Part shown: piece after piece, positions 15,893-25,228 of the stretch | How the letters are laid out: every line of letters starts with the position of its first letter | Numbering within the stretch: the first letter of the stretch is position 1 | Assembly (NCBI GenBank): GCA_902809985.1 | Contig: CADDXC010000001.1 | Coordinates: 1,922,001-1,986,000, forward strand | Reading direction: 5' to 3' | Length of the DNA: 64,000 nt | DNA from: Clostridiaceae bacterium BL-3 | GTDB taxonomy: Bacteria; Bacillota; Clostridia; Clostridiales; Clostridiaceae | Notes under the pieces: generated by a model | The model's database searches: none | What the model was told of the DNA's origin: nothing | What the model saw: the letters and a program-made list of their open reading frames with translations, nothing else | Translations under genes and position numbers: made by a program

Positions 15893-16591
15893 CTATTTAC
15901 TTACTCCATGCAATTTGATATAATCCCCACGAAAATAAGTTATTCCAAGTCCAATGGGTTTATCTTCAATATCGTATAATTTTTGCTCTACTACAAGCAA
16001 GGCAATTTTATTCTGTATGTGAAGCAATTTTTTCATCTTTTCTTCCGGAATTTTGGCATATATGATAAGTTCCTTGTTCAAATCATAGAGAGAAGTCCTA
16101 TCGGATATCATTTCCGGGAAAGTTGCATTTTTGATTTCATTCTCCACAATTGGAACTCCTCTTTTATACAAAAGATATTTTATATCATAGGCCATAGGTT
16201 CTCCTTCAGTATAAAATAGTCTCCGGATCATGACAACCTTCTTACTCTCGCTGATCTGGAGACTGCCGGCTAATTTTTCATCAGGAAGTATGATGTCCAC
16301 AGACAAAAGTTTTGTTCTATCCACATTGTTAATTAAATTGCTCATTTCGTCATAGGCAAAAATATATTTATTGTAATCCGGCTTTTTTACAAAATAGCCC
16401 TTCCCTGGAACGGAATATATATAGCCCTCATTCGATAAAATAGAAAGTCCCTTCCTCACTGTCATTCTGCTGGTGTCATATTCACTGCACAAAGACGTTT
16501 CAGAAGGCAGCACATCACCTGGTTTCAACTTGCCACTGCTAATTTCACTTCGTATATCCTCGACAATCTTAATATATATTGGATTCTTCAT
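15893..16591 (-). CDS. GntR-family regulator, HutC/UTRA subfamily
   Basis: A 232-residue repressor. GntR winged helix at about residues 1-70 (GDVLPSETSLCSEYDTSRMT, YSVPGKGYFV) and a UTRA ligand domain (about 85-230: RRLFYTEGEPMAYDIKYL, ending LGITYFRGDYI). UTRA domains bind small effectors. Its ATG overlaps the stop of the corrinoid protein by one base (TAATG), so it is the last gene of the methyltransferase cluster and its likely local regulator. Confidence 0.88.
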   Translation of the reverse strand: MKNPIYIKIVEDIRSEISSGKLKPGDVLPSETSLCSEYDTSRMTVRKGLSILSNEGYIYSVPGKGYFVKKPDYNKYIFAYDEMSNLINNVDRTKLLSVDIILPDEKLAGSLQISESKKVVMIRRLFYTEGEPMAYDIKYLLYKRGVPIVENEIKNATFPEMISDRTSLYDLNKELIIYAKIPEEKMKKLLHIQNKIALLVVEQKLYDIEDKPIGLGITYFRGDYIKLHGVSK

Positions 16592-17262
16592 TACTTGTTA
16601 CTCCTCATCTGTTTTTCCTTCATCCATTTCAAACATATTTTAGTCCCCAAAGAAGCTTTCCTGGAAAAACCATCCGCTCCAATATACTTACTTATATCCG
16701 CATTCATATGATTGGCACTTGCAATAACCTTAACTTTATCCCTTATCCCAGCTTTTAAAAAAGCCTTTACCACATCCCGCATTGTTTCTATTGTATTTGT
16801 AAGTGCCGCAATCATAGATACAATATCCGGTTTGTTTTCCTTAACTGCTTTCACAAATTCTTCTTTTGGAACATCTACACCTAAATCGATTACCTCAAAT
16901 CCATTAGCTTCCAGCATACCTTTAAAAATATCCTTTCCAATATCATGAATATCACCTTTTACCGTCCCTAAAACTACTTTTCCCAATCCCTTATCCTTAT
17001 TTTGAAGAAAATACTTCTTCATCTTATCCAGTTCTAAGATCTTTCTGAAAATAAGTCCTGAAAGTATTAAATCCGCTATATAGTAATCTTTATTTTCGTA
17101 TAATTTCCCAACTCTCTCCATGCCCATATTTACAGTTTCCACCAAGGTTATAGGATCCATTCCCTTATTCAAGGCTTTATTGGTCAAATTTACTGCTTTT
17201 TCCTCATCCAGCTGCTCTATATATTTTACAATCAGTTTTTTTAATTCCCCGAGATTATCCAT
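16591..17262 (-). CDS. Corrinoid (B12-binding) methyltransferase protein
   Basis: About 223 residues from the ATG at 17262 (GGAGGG four bases upstream). N-terminal helical cap (about 1-85) and B12-binding Rossmann domain with the cobalt-ligand motif DIHDIG (DxHxxG), then GFEVIDLGVDVP and SMIAALTNT. It carries a methyl group on cobalamin between a substrate methyltransferase and a folate methyltransferase. Partner by position is the URO-D-type enzyme at 17502. A conserved SxL-type segment is seen, but the C-terminus (GADGFSRKAS...) differs from the second corrinoid protein at 20482, so the two probably serve different substrates. Confidence 0.9.
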   Translation of the reverse strand: MDNLGELKKLIVKYIEQLDEEKAVNLTNKALNKGMDPITLVETVNMGMERVGKLYENKDYYIADLILSGLIFRKILELDKMKKYFLQNKDKGLGKVVLGTVKGDIHDIGKDIFKGMLEANGFEVIDLGVDVPKEEFVKAVKENKPDIVSMIAALTNTIETMRDVVKAFLKAGIRDKVKVIASANHMNADISKYIGADGFSRKASLGTKICLKWMKEKQMRSNK

Positions 17263-17367
17263 TTTACCCTCCATCAACACTTAATATCTCGTCTATATTC
17301 AATGATTCTCTTGTTAAAATACTAATGCATCCGTCTATTTCATTTATAATACTATCTATTACCCATA

Positions 17368-17427
17368 AGAGATCTCCCTTTAGTATATTTTTTTACTCAA
17401 TTAATATATTACCAAAAGGAAATCTCT
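17368..17427. repeat. Long imperfect inverted repeat between two methyltransferase genes
   Basis: AGAGAT...CCTTT at 17368 pairs with AAAGGAAATCTCT ending at 17427, with a T-run on the plus-strand side. Reading with the genes (minus) no T-run follows, so it is more likely a messenger hairpin between the 17502 and 16591 genes than a terminator. Confidence 0.35.
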
Positions 17428-17501
17428 TTTTCTATTTTTTGTTCTAAATTATACTACAGTAATTTTACACTAAGAAAAGTATCTAAAAATTGATACATTT
17501 C

Positions 17502-18863
17502 TTATACCAACAAATAAACGAGATACTGAAATATTGCCTCTTCAAATTTCTGAAGTTTGTCTTTCCCAAATTCAGAAACCTCCGGATAGTTTTCCTTATA
17601 CTGCTCCCAGGTACTGTAATATTTGCTTTCAATCTTTCTTGAAGGCAGTGCACTGTAATCATTCTTGTTAAATTGCATTCCAGCCGTTTCCCCTGCATTC
17701 TGATAATTTGCATTATCACGAATATATTCCGTCACTGCACAAAAGTTCTCCATATTTATGTCACTTAGCGATAACGGTTGTTTATCCATTCCAAACATGT
17801 ATTTTCCTCCTGGAGCAAGCACATCTATTATCTCCTTAGCCTTATCTATACATTTCTGCTTAGTATGAGTCAATAGCATAGTCATCGGATATAGCCCTGT
17901 TATTATATGCTTTTTGCCCAATTTATCCTTGATTTTTCTAATGTCACCGTATTCAAACATCATCACTGTATCTGTAGGCAATTCATAGAGATAATCAAGG
18001 TATCTAGTCCAATCATCTTCACAGAATATAGAACAATGAATTCCCATGGACGCATATTCATCAAGAAGTTTCTTGAAACTCGGCCACCACAACTTTGCAA
18101 AGTCTTTTTCTCGCATAAATGTAGGCATATGAAGAGGCATCCCAATTGATTTATAATTCGATGCTTTTGAAGGCATGCCCTTTTTCAGTACTATTGGATA
18201 AAGCGCTTCACAAGCTTCTGCTACTTTTTCCGGCCTTCTTCGTATATCCACGCTTATGCCTTTAAAACTTCTCAACTGATCCGCCAGAAAATCAAAGGGG
18301 GCTTCAGTAAAACCTCCTTCTCCAAAAGGCATACCTGGATAATACCCATATTTTTCAATCATCTTATTGAGAATTGCTCCTAATTCACCAAAATCATTAT
18401 TATACAATACAAAGCTCTTGGCAAAATTTATTGCTGTACTCATGGGATTCCCGCCAAGCGCTTTATATTGCCTTGGTATAACCCTTTCAATTATACAATC
18501 ATAGGGTTTTTCTATGAGATAATCATAATCATCAGGTAGCATGCCTACAACTTCAGGATGCTGTATAAATCCATTGGAACCCATCACAAAAGACTGTGAT
18601 TCAAGTACTTGATAAAAAGACGGATACCTCATACTTCCACCGCAGGGACATACATCGGAATACAGTGTCTGACAGAGCTTATCTATTGCCCCCTCGGTTA
18701 CAGGTGAGTTCCACTGTGCCTCCATCAAACCTATTCCTCCAAATTGCGCCGTCGGCTCAAATGGAATGGAAATATTCAAGGGCACTCTCTCAGGTATCTT
18801 ATTGTCATATACATCGTGAAACAACTTAATTCTCTCTTCTTGCAATCTTTTAACATCTGTCAT
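17502..18863 (-). CDS. URO-D-family methyltransferase (corrinoid-dependent)
   Basis: A 453-residue member of the uroporphyrinogen decarboxylase/methyltransferase fold. Visible conserved parts: RVPLNISIPFEP near the start, FDFLADQLRSFKGISVDIRR, MHMPTFMREKDFAKLWWP, HCSIFCEDDWTRYLDYL and MMFEYGD, ending with PGGKYMFGMDK. True heme-pathway URO-D lacks this context; here it lies with corrinoid proteins, so it most likely demethylates a substrate and methylates the corrinoid protein encoded downstream, as MtvB-type O-demethylases do. A paralogue is at 22297. Substrate (methoxyaromatic, methylamine or betaine) cannot be read from sequence. Confidence 0.85.
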   Translation of the reverse strand: MTDVKRLQEERIKLFHDVYDNKIPERVPLNISIPFEPTAQFGGIGLMEAQWNSPVTEGAIDKLCQTLYSDVCPCGGSMRYPSFYQVLESQSFVMGSNGFIQHPEVVGMLPDDYDYLIEKPYDCIIERVIPRQYKALGGNPMSTAINFAKSFVLYNNDFGELGAILNKMIEKYGYYPGMPFGEGGFTEAPFDFLADQLRSFKGISVDIRRRPEKVAEACEALYPIVLKKGMPSKASNYKSIGMPLHMPTFMREKDFAKLWWPSFKKLLDEYASMGIHCSIFCEDDWTRYLDYLYELPTDTVMMFEYGDIRKIKDKLGKKHIITGLYPMTMLLTHTKQKCIDKAKEIIDVLAPGGKYMFGMDKQPLSLSDINMENFCAVTEYIRDNANYQNAGETAGMQFNKNDYSALPSRKIESKYYSTWEQYKENYPEVSEFGKDKLQKFEEAIFQYLVYLLV

Positions 18864-18910
18864 ATATTACTCACCCATCCTTTACAATTTTATTCCTAAT
18901 TTATATTTTT

Positions 18911-20104
18911 TTATACACTAACATACTTTTTTTTCTTAGACTGGCTTATAACAAAAATTCCATATATCACTGCAAAGGCTATAAAGCATACTGCTCCAAA
19001 AGCAAAAGGAAAGTTGTCGGCTGTTATATGAAACAAAGACTCCACAAATGAAAAGAAAAATGCCGATAAAAAACCACCTAAATTCATAAACGCCATTACT
19101 AATCCCATAACCATTGCTCTCCCAGCAGGCCGAACTGCAAGACCTGCATAATACATAACCCCAGGAGCTATCAATCCAGCACCAACTCCAAATACAGTTG
19201 TACCTATATTAAAAAACATTAAGCCTCCGCCTATTCCTATTATTATAAATACGTATCCTATTGCACAAAAAACTAATGACAAAGTAATTACATACCTGCT
19301 GATGGTCTGAACTACTTTTCCAAAAATTGCACCTCCAATCATGCTTCCAACCGTCCACATTGTAAGCGTAACCCCAGCAGTTGCTGCAGTTCCATAGTTA
19401 TTTTCAAGTATCAGCCCAGATATTCCCGTTAACATTGGATAGGTTAGAAGTATGAATATAAGATAAAATACAGCCCACATATAAACTACGATATTCATTT
19501 TTACTTTTTCTGGAGCATTACCCGATTCTTTTCCCTGTGATATTGAAGGTTCTGGTAACATCAATACAACTATAATTAAAACCGCAACTCCTATGAGATA
19601 AATGAGAAATGTATCTCTCCAATTAATGGCACAAAGCAGCCCACCTACTATTTGAAATACTATTCCACCTACACTAGCAATAAGATTTGAAATTCCCATC
19701 AGATTTTCTCTCTCATGACCACTAAAAAGATTCATAACAAGAGCTCCGCTCAAAGGTGTAATAAATCCCAGTCCAACTCCCAATAAAGCTCTCATAAACA
19801 GAATAACTGTAAAATCACTTAGAAAATATGGCACTGTACCACCTATTACAAAAAAAATTACACCTATAACCGCAAGTGTCCTATATTTTACTTTATCTCC
19901 AGCTAATTTGCCAGTCAAAATTGAAAATGGAACTAAAACTAATGGCGGAAGTGTAGCAATTAACATAATCAATGTAGAAGTTATATCAGGAAAAGCACGT
20001 CCAATACTTGCAAGTGCTGGAGAAGTTGCCCCAACACCCATCATCAAGAATGCTACAGCCATTATGGAAATTATAGCCTTTGTCTTGTTAATACTAGCGC
20101 TCAT
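18911..20104 (-). CDS. MFS transporter
   Basis: A 397-residue carrier with about 12 membrane helices and the MFS loop GKLAGDKVKYR between helices 2 and 3. N-terminal motif SPALASIGRAFP is common in drug/organic-anion carriers. It lies inside the methyltransferase cluster on the same strand, 47 bp before the URO-D gene, so it probably imports the methylated substrate or exports the demethylated product. Confidence 0.85.
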   Translation of the reverse strand: MSASINKTKAIISIMAVAFLMMGVGATSPALASIGRAFPDITSTLIMLIATLPPLVLVPFSILTGKLAGDKVKYRTLAVIGVIFFVIGGTVPYFLSDFTVILFMRALLGVGLGFITPLSGALVMNLFSGHERENLMGISNLIASVGGIVFQIVGGLLCAINWRDTFLIYLIGVAVLIIVVLMLPEPSISQGKESGNAPEKVKMNIVVYMWAVFYLIFILLTYPMLTGISGLILENNYGTAATAGVTLTMWTVGSMIGGAIFGKVVQTISRYVITLSLVFCAIGYVFIIIGIGGGLMFFNIGTTVFGVGAGLIAPGVMYYAGLAVRPAGRAMVMGLVMAFMNLGGFLSAFFFSFVESLFHITADNFPFAFGAVCFIAFAVIYGIFVISQSKKKKYVSV

Positions 20105-20134
20105 TTATATTCACTACCTTTCATATGTGTTATA

Positions 20135-20280
20135 TCATTCCACCCATTCTTGACAAATTTTTACACCTTCTGCAGCATTTGTGGTGAAGGCATCAGCTCT
20201 AACATGTTCGCAAGCTTCTTTTCAAAAACTTTGTCTTCATCCAAATCCCCTACTGCTTGTGTTAACAATTTATAATCCAT
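20135..20280 (-). pseudogene. Corrinoid protein with large internal deletion
   Basis: Starts at an ATG (20280) behind a GGGGG-type ribosome site with MDYKLLTQAVGDLDEDKVFE, the standard N-terminus of a methyltransferase corrinoid protein. In a different frame the following bases encode EHVRADAFTTNAAEGVKIC and QEWVE with stop at 20137, the standard C-terminus. So N- and C-ends are joined and roughly 160 middle codons, including the B12 site, are gone. As it stands the first frame ends at 20161 after 39 codons. Dead third corrinoid gene of the cluster. Confidence 0.8.
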
Positions 20281-20481
20281 AATCTAATCCCCCTATATTT
20301 TAAAGTTCAAAGTACAAAGACCACTCAATAAAAATTTTTGAATAATGTCAAAAATTCACTAAATTTAATATATTCTGAACTTTAATGCTAACATATTTCC
20401 TCAATGAGTTTTTTCTTACGCAACAATTTTTTATAGCTTAAATCATCTTCTGTATCGATCTCTTCCTCTCATCAACTATAA

Positions 20482-21117
20482 TCACACTAAAGCCCATTCC
20501 TTACAGACATTTATCGTTTTCTGTGGACTATATGCCCATTCATCAGCACCTATTAATTTACAAGCATCTTCACTAACAGGGTTTCCACCTATTATTATCT
20601 TGATCTTATCGCGCATATCAGCTACTTTAAATGCTTCCACTGTATTCTTCATGGAGTCAAGAGCAAGAGTAAGAACTCCCGACAGTGCAATGATATTAAT
20701 GTTTTGCTTTTTTGCCGTCTGCACTATCTTTTCAGGTGGAACATCTACGCCCAGATCCAGCACTTCAAAACCTGCTGCTTCTAACATAGCCTTTACAATG
20801 TTTTTTCCAATATCGTGAATGTCGCCCTTTACGGTGCAAAAAATCATACGCCCTGCCGATTTCCCGGCACTTTTAACAGCTAGTGCAGGCTTAATAATAT
20901 CCATGGCTTCTGTCATTATTTCGCCAGCAAAAATAAGATCTCCAACAAAATAATCTCCCTTCTCGAAACGATCCCCTATAATTTCCATACCTTCCTGACA
21001 AGCTTTCAATGCTTCGCCAGCATCCTTACCGCCGTCTTTCATAAACTCGTTCATCATCTTCATGACAGATTCTTCTTCCAGATCAGCTATAGCATTTTTG
21101 AGTTCTTCAAAATTCAT
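20482..21117 (-). CDS. Corrinoid (B12-binding) methyltransferase protein
   Basis: A 211-residue protein of standard length: helical cap (about 1-88), then the B12 domain with DIHDIG cobalt-ligand motif at about 104-109, GFEVLDLGVDVPPE and LSGVLTLALDSM. It shuttles the methyl group between the substrate methyltransferase (22297) and the folate methyltransferase (21204), which flank it in the same operon. Ribosome site GAGGG well spaced. Confidence 0.92.
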   Translation of the reverse strand: MNFEELKNAIADLEEESVMKMMNEFMKDGGKDAGEALKACQEGMEIIGDRFEKGDYFVGDLIFAGEIMTEAMDIIKPALAVKSAGKSAGRMIFCTVKGDIHDIGKNIVKAMLEAAGFEVLDLGVDVPPEKIVQTAKKQNINIIALSGVLTLALDSMKNTVEAFKVADMRDKIKIIIGGNPVSEDACKLIGADEWAYSPQKTINVCKEWALV

Positions 21118-21203
21118 AATAATTTCCCTCTTTCCTTTTAATACATTTATTTTTATTTTACCTATTTAATTTTTAACTTCACAATCATTTAAAATGTGAT
21201 TTA

Positions 21204-22001
21204 TTAAAATACTCCCTTTCTATGGGCCCTATTATATTTGCGTCCGCCTTTATCAACTTCGCAAAGTGCTTCTGCCGCATATATAGCAGCTGCCATATCT
21301 TGATCACATGGATTCAGTATTGCAGAATTGAGTCCAGCATGTACAGCTAATGACATACAACTTACATTTATATATTTCCTTCTCGGCATCTGAAAACTGA
21401 TATTTGAAATTGCACCTGTTACTTTTACTTCTGTAGCATATTCATGAATTTTGATAATACACTTTTCAAAATCGGTCATGGAATCCGGGACTGCAGCAAG
21501 AGCCATTACACATGGATCTATGTGTAGATTTGAAAGTTTTACACCATATTTATGTGCTTTATTAATAATGCTTTTTGCAATGTCAATTTTTTTATCTGAA
21601 TTCATAGGAATACCATCTTTGTCACATGTCAGGCCTATAACTTGCCAATCAGTTCCAGCAATTAATGGAAATATGATTTCACACTTCATGCCTTCTTCAT
21701 TTACTGAATTAATCATTCCAGGACGCTTAACATGACCTTCTTCAAAAATACGTTTAAGAAGAAGTACATTGGGACTGTCTATACAAACAGGAACATCGGT
21801 AACCTCCTGAATAAGTCCAATAAGCCATACCATAGCATCATATTCTTTATCTACTTGAGTACTTGGTGCACAATCAATAAAATCAGCACCTGCTTCTGTT
21901 TGAGCCTTTGCTATACACTTTATAAAATCACCGTTACGTTCTTCAATCGCCTTCTTAACCGAAGGAATCGCACCATTAATTTTCTCACCAATAATTATCA
22001 T
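21204..22001 (-). CDS. Methyltetrahydrofolate:corrinoid methyltransferase (pterin-binding)
   Basis: A 265-residue TIM-barrel enzyme of the pterin-binding family (MetH/AcsE/MtgA/MtvA relatives). Marks: IIGEKINGAIPSV at the N-terminus, AGADFIDCAP with the catalytic-type Asp, VPVCIDSP, MINSVNEEG, and LSNLHIDPCVMA. It moves the methyl group from the corrinoid protein to tetrahydrofolate, feeding the Wood-Ljungdahl methyl branch. Position between corrinoid protein and URO-D methyltransferase fits a complete three-part demethylase. Confidence 0.9.
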   Translation of the reverse strand: MIIIGEKINGAIPSVKKAIEERNGDFIKCIAKAQTEAGADFIDCAPSTQVDKEYDAMVWLIGLIQEVTDVPVCIDSPNVLLLKRIFEEGHVKRPGMINSVNEEGMKCEIIFPLIAGTDWQVIGLTCDKDGIPMNSDKKIDIAKSIINKAHKYGVKLSNLHIDPCVMALAAVPDSMTDFEKCIIKIHEYATEVKVTGAISNISFQMPRRKYINVSCMSLAVHAGLNSAILNPCDQDMAAAIYAAEALCEVDKGGRKYNRAHRKGVF

Positions 22002-22097
22002 ACTTACACCTTCCTCTCTAAAAAATAATAATTATAATCACAACAGCTGAATTTTTTCTTCTTACAACTTTTTAGCATCCGTCATATTAGCTCACCA

Positions 22098-22286
22098 TTA
22101 ATTACTAAGCGTAGTCAATGTGAAATACAAAAGCATATCTTCAACCATTTCAAAAGATTCTCTTACATCTTCAATAGTTTCTGCATCAATATCATACTTT
22201 TCTATAACATCCTCTGGAGTTAAAAAATATTCACAGTTAATTCTATTTTTTTTCTTAATATCATCCATTGCATTTGACATATTCAA
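22098..22286 (-). CDS. Small protein of unknown function in the methyltransferase operon
   Basis: A 62-residue acidic protein, with a well-placed AGGAGG before either a TTG (22286) or an ATG (22280). It has LTPEDVIEKYDIDAETIED and a C-terminal hydrophobic stretch LLYFTLTTLSN. It starts 11 bp behind the URO-D gene stop and precedes the folate methyltransferase, so it is very likely co-expressed. No known domain is recognised; an accessory or assembly role for the demethylase is a guess from position. Confidence 0.6.
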   Translation of the reverse strand: MNMSNAMDDIKKKNRINCEYFLTPEDVIEKYDIDAETIEDVRESFEMVEDMLLYFTLTTLSN

Positions 22287-22296
22287 ATTTTACCTC

Positions 22297-23454
22297 CTAA
22301 TATTCACCATACTTTTTTACACAGTCAATCAAGCATTTAAAATTGTCCCAGTTGATCTGTTCAGCTCTCAAAACAGATTTATCAAAATCGAAAATATAAT
22401 GTCCCCCAGGCGCCATTATATCAAGCACTTCCTTTGCTTTGGAAGTAACTTCTTCTTTTGTACCATTTCTTAATAAACTAACAGGATACATTCCAGATAT
22501 AATATGTTTTTTACCTACTTTTTCTTTTATAATCTTCAAATCCCCATATTCAAACATAATATGACATAAGGGCGGCAATTTATCAAAATAATCCAATAAT
22601 CTCATCCAATTTTCTTCTGCAAAAATCACAATCCCAAATCCTGCGTTATAAATATCCCATATCGTCTCTTCAAAACTTGGCCACCAAAATTTTTCAAAAT
22701 CTTTGGGACGCATATATGTAGCCATATGCAGTGCAAAGAATATACGATTATCTTTCCTATTTGGATTTTTCCCTCTACAAGATGCCAAAGCCCCTCGAAC
22801 CATTAATGGTTTTATAGCTTTCACTGCTTGAATAACTTTATCAGGATATCTTCTAATATCAATCAGAGCTCCAGTAAAAGATCTAAAATAATCTGCCAGA
22901 TAATCAAAGGGTGCCCGAGAAATTCCCGTTATCATTGGTGTTGTTGATTTATTGTATTTCAATTCCATCTCATAGTTTGCCTTACCCATTATATCCGACA
23001 TCTCTCTTTCTAACAAAAACGATTTCAATAGGGCAAATGCATTATATGGCCAGGGTTTTGAAAACTCCCTAAAAGCTCTCGGTATTTGCTTATCCCATAT
23101 ATATTTCAAAGGATTTTCTATCAATTCATCATATTCATCGTCTTCCATTATACGTAGATTAGGGTGCTGCATAAATCCATCAGAACCCATGATATTCGTC
23201 CTACTGCCAATAGTTTTAGTTACGTATGGCATTGAAGGCCATGTCCCAATAAGAGTATCAGTATTATATTTTGCATTTATTCTATCTGTTGCATCTAAAA
23301 TTTTTGAATAGCCGTATTGAGCTTGCCGTAAATTATAACCTGCAAGTTCTAAAACCGCACACGTATTTACACCACAAGCTTCTGGAACTCTCTTAGGTGT
23401 CTTGCCATTAAGAACATCTTCAAATAATCGACTTTTAAATGCACTATCCTCCAT
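22297..23454 (-). CDS. URO-D-family methyltransferase (corrinoid-dependent)
   Basis: A 385-residue paralogue of the 17502 product: same blocks (APFDYLADYFRSFTGALIDIRR, LHMATYMRPKDFEKFWWP, FAEENWMRLLDYF, IMFEYGD, APGGHYIFDFDK). The Cys residues of the HCSIFC segment are replaced (GIVIFAEEN), so metal binding or substrate may differ. First gene of the operon 22297-20482, followed by the 62-residue protein, folate methyltransferase and corrinoid protein. Likely the substrate-demethylating component. Confidence 0.85.
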   Translation of the reverse strand: MEDSAFKSRLFEDVLNGKTPKRVPEACGVNTCAVLELAGYNLRQAQYGYSKILDATDRINAKYNTDTLIGTWPSMPYVTKTIGSRTNIMGSDGFMQHPNLRIMEDDEYDELIENPLKYIWDKQIPRAFREFSKPWPYNAFALLKSFLLEREMSDIMGKANYEMELKYNKSTTPMITGISRAPFDYLADYFRSFTGALIDIRRYPDKVIQAVKAIKPLMVRGALASCRGKNPNRKDNRIFFALHMATYMRPKDFEKFWWPSFEETIWDIYNAGFGIVIFAEENWMRLLDYFDKLPPLCHIMFEYGDLKIIKEKVGKKHIISGMYPVSLLRNGTKEEVTSKAKEVLDIMAPGGHYIFDFDKSVLRAEQINWDNFKCLIDCVKKYGEY

Positions 23455-23695
23455 AAATATTTATCCCCCCAAAAATTCGTTATATTTTAAATATAAAATC
23501 TTTATATAATCAATATAACTAAATACTTACTATTAATATTTATACTATTAAACTTTCAACATGTTTAGAACATGTATATATAAGTTATTTATATGTTATC
23601 TCAATCGCACATGCAGTCATTGTTTTTAACACTGTCCATATAAAAGTGTGTGTATATTACAAAAAAAGTGGAATACTAAATATGAGGTGATTCAA

Positions 23696-25141
23696 ATGGA
23701 AAGTGTATGGAATTCCGAGGTTAAATTTAAAAAGAGAGATGCTTTAAATAAAAATATAAACTGTGATATTCTTATAATAGGAGCTGGGATAGCTGGCCTT
23801 CTAACAGCATATATGCTTAATAAAAATGGAAAAGAAGTTGTTGTCATCGATGCAAAAAGCATTGCAGGTGGAGTTACGAAAAATACAACTGCAAAAATAA
23901 CATCTCAACATGATTTAATTTATGATAATTTAATAAAAGAATTTGGCGAAAAAGGGGCAAAGCAATATGCCAGAGCCAATGAACTTGCAATACGAAAATA
24001 TAAAGAAATAATTGATGATGAAAATATTGATTGCAATTTTGAATACAAAGATGCATATGTATATTGTTTAGACAATGCTCAAGCCCTTGAAGATGAATAT
24101 GATGCAGCTAAAAAATTAGGAATCGATGCAGAATTAGTGGATGAAGTAAATCTCCCCTTTAAAGTCAAAAAAGCATTGAAATTTAAGAATCAGGCACAAT
24201 TTAATCCACTTAAATTTTTAAAACCTATTTCAGAAAAGCTAACTATTTATGAAAATACAACAGCACTTGATATTACTGAGGAAAATTCTGTAATTACAGA
24301 GAATGGAACAAAAATTAAAGCAAATAAAATAGTAGTAGCAACACATTATCCATTTTTAAATACTCCAGGCTATTATTTTATGAAAATGCATCAGGAAAGA
24401 TCTTATGTTATAGCTTTAGAAAATGCTCAAGATGTAAATGGAATGTATATAGGCGCTGATAAAAATTCGTATTCATTTAGAAATTATAAAAATTTGCTAT
24501 TACTTGGAGGCATAGCTCAAAGAACTGGTGAAAATGAAGAAGGTGGAGCTTATAATAAATTAAGAAAAGCAGCCAAAGAGTTTTATCCAAATTCAATAGA
24601 AAAATATCATTGGTCAGCGCAGGATTGTATGACTTTAGATAATATACCTTATATAGGTCATTACTCCTCAAAAACTCCTGATATTTATGTCGAAACAGGA
24701 TTTAAAAAATGGGGTATGACAAGTTCAATGGCAGCTGCAATGATAGTAAGCGATATGATTCTTGAAAATGAAAATGACTTTTCAGAAATATTTTCCCCTG
24801 AAAGATTTGATATATCAACATCTATGAAAAATGCTGCTAATGATCTTATAATAACAGCAAAGAACTTTATCGCACAGAGAATAAATATTCCTAATGAAAA
24901 TTTAGAAAATATTCAAAGAGGCCATGGCGGAGTAGTAAAATATAAAGATCAGAAAGTTGGAGTTTATAAAGATAATGATGGAAATATATATACGGTATCA
25001 ACCAAATGTGCTCACTTAGGATGCGAACTTCAATGGAACGCTGATGAATTAACCTGGGACTGTCCCTGCCACGGCTCACGATACGATTATAAGGGAAATT
25101 GGATACAAAGCCCTACAAATAAATCCCTTACTTCAATATAA
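23696..25141 (+). CDS. FAD-dependent oxidoreductase with C-terminal Rieske domain
   Basis: About 481 residues from the ATG at 23696 (GAGGTGA six bases before; a codon at 23648 has no site). N-terminal FAD-binding fold (ILIIGAGIAGLLTAYML, about 25-42) of the DAO/glycine-oxidase type, C-terminal Rieske 2Fe-2S domain with CAHLGC (about 437-442) and CPCHGS (about 454-459), so both Cys and both His ligands are present. The protein ends soon after the second motif, somewhat shorter than usual. Cytosolic, no signal peptide. Stands alone between the methyltransferase operon (divergent) and the aldolase (convergent). Substrate unknown; the family is common in clostridia and bacilli. Confidence 0.88.
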   Translation: MESVWNSEVKFKKRDALNKNINCDILIIGAGIAGLLTAYMLNKNGKEVVVIDAKSIAGGVTKNTTAKITSQHDLIYDNLIKEFGEKGAKQYARANELAIRKYKEIIDDENIDCNFEYKDAYVYCLDNAQALEDEYDAAKKLGIDAELVDEVNLPFKVKKALKFKNQAQFNPLKFLKPISEKLTIYENTTALDITEENSVITENGTKIKANKIVVATHYPFLNTPGYYFMKMHQERSYVIALENAQDVNGMYIGADKNSYSFRNYKNLLLLGGIAQRTGENEEGGAYNKLRKAAKEFYPNSIEKYHWSAQDCMTLDNIPYIGHYSSKTPDIYVETGFKKWGMTSSMAAAMIVSDMILENENDFSEIFSPERFDISTSMKNAANDLIITAKNFIAQRINIPNENLENIQRGHGGVVKYKDQKVGVYKDNDGNIYTVSTKCAHLGCELQWNADELTWDCPCHGSRYDYKGNWIQSPTNKSLTSI

Positions 25142-25177
25142 TTTATAAAAAATTTTCTACTGTATAATGATAAAGAT

Positions 25178-25207
25178 AATAGATAGATCTTAGCAGGTCT
25201 ATCTATT
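25178..25207. terminator. Hairpin between convergent genes
   Basis: Arms AATAGATAGA.C and G.TCTATCTATT (12 bp, one mismatch) close a 6-base loop. It lies between the oxidoreductase and aldolase stops and may end both, although T-runs are poor on both sides. Confidence 0.5.
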
Positions 25208-25228
25208 ACTCTAAAGTCAAAAAGATAT

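Noticed and set aside
17281-17501. Riboswitch (for example cobalamin) before the corrinoid gene
   Set aside because: Only a long hairpin is visible; the space is too short and lacks a recognisable B12 box.
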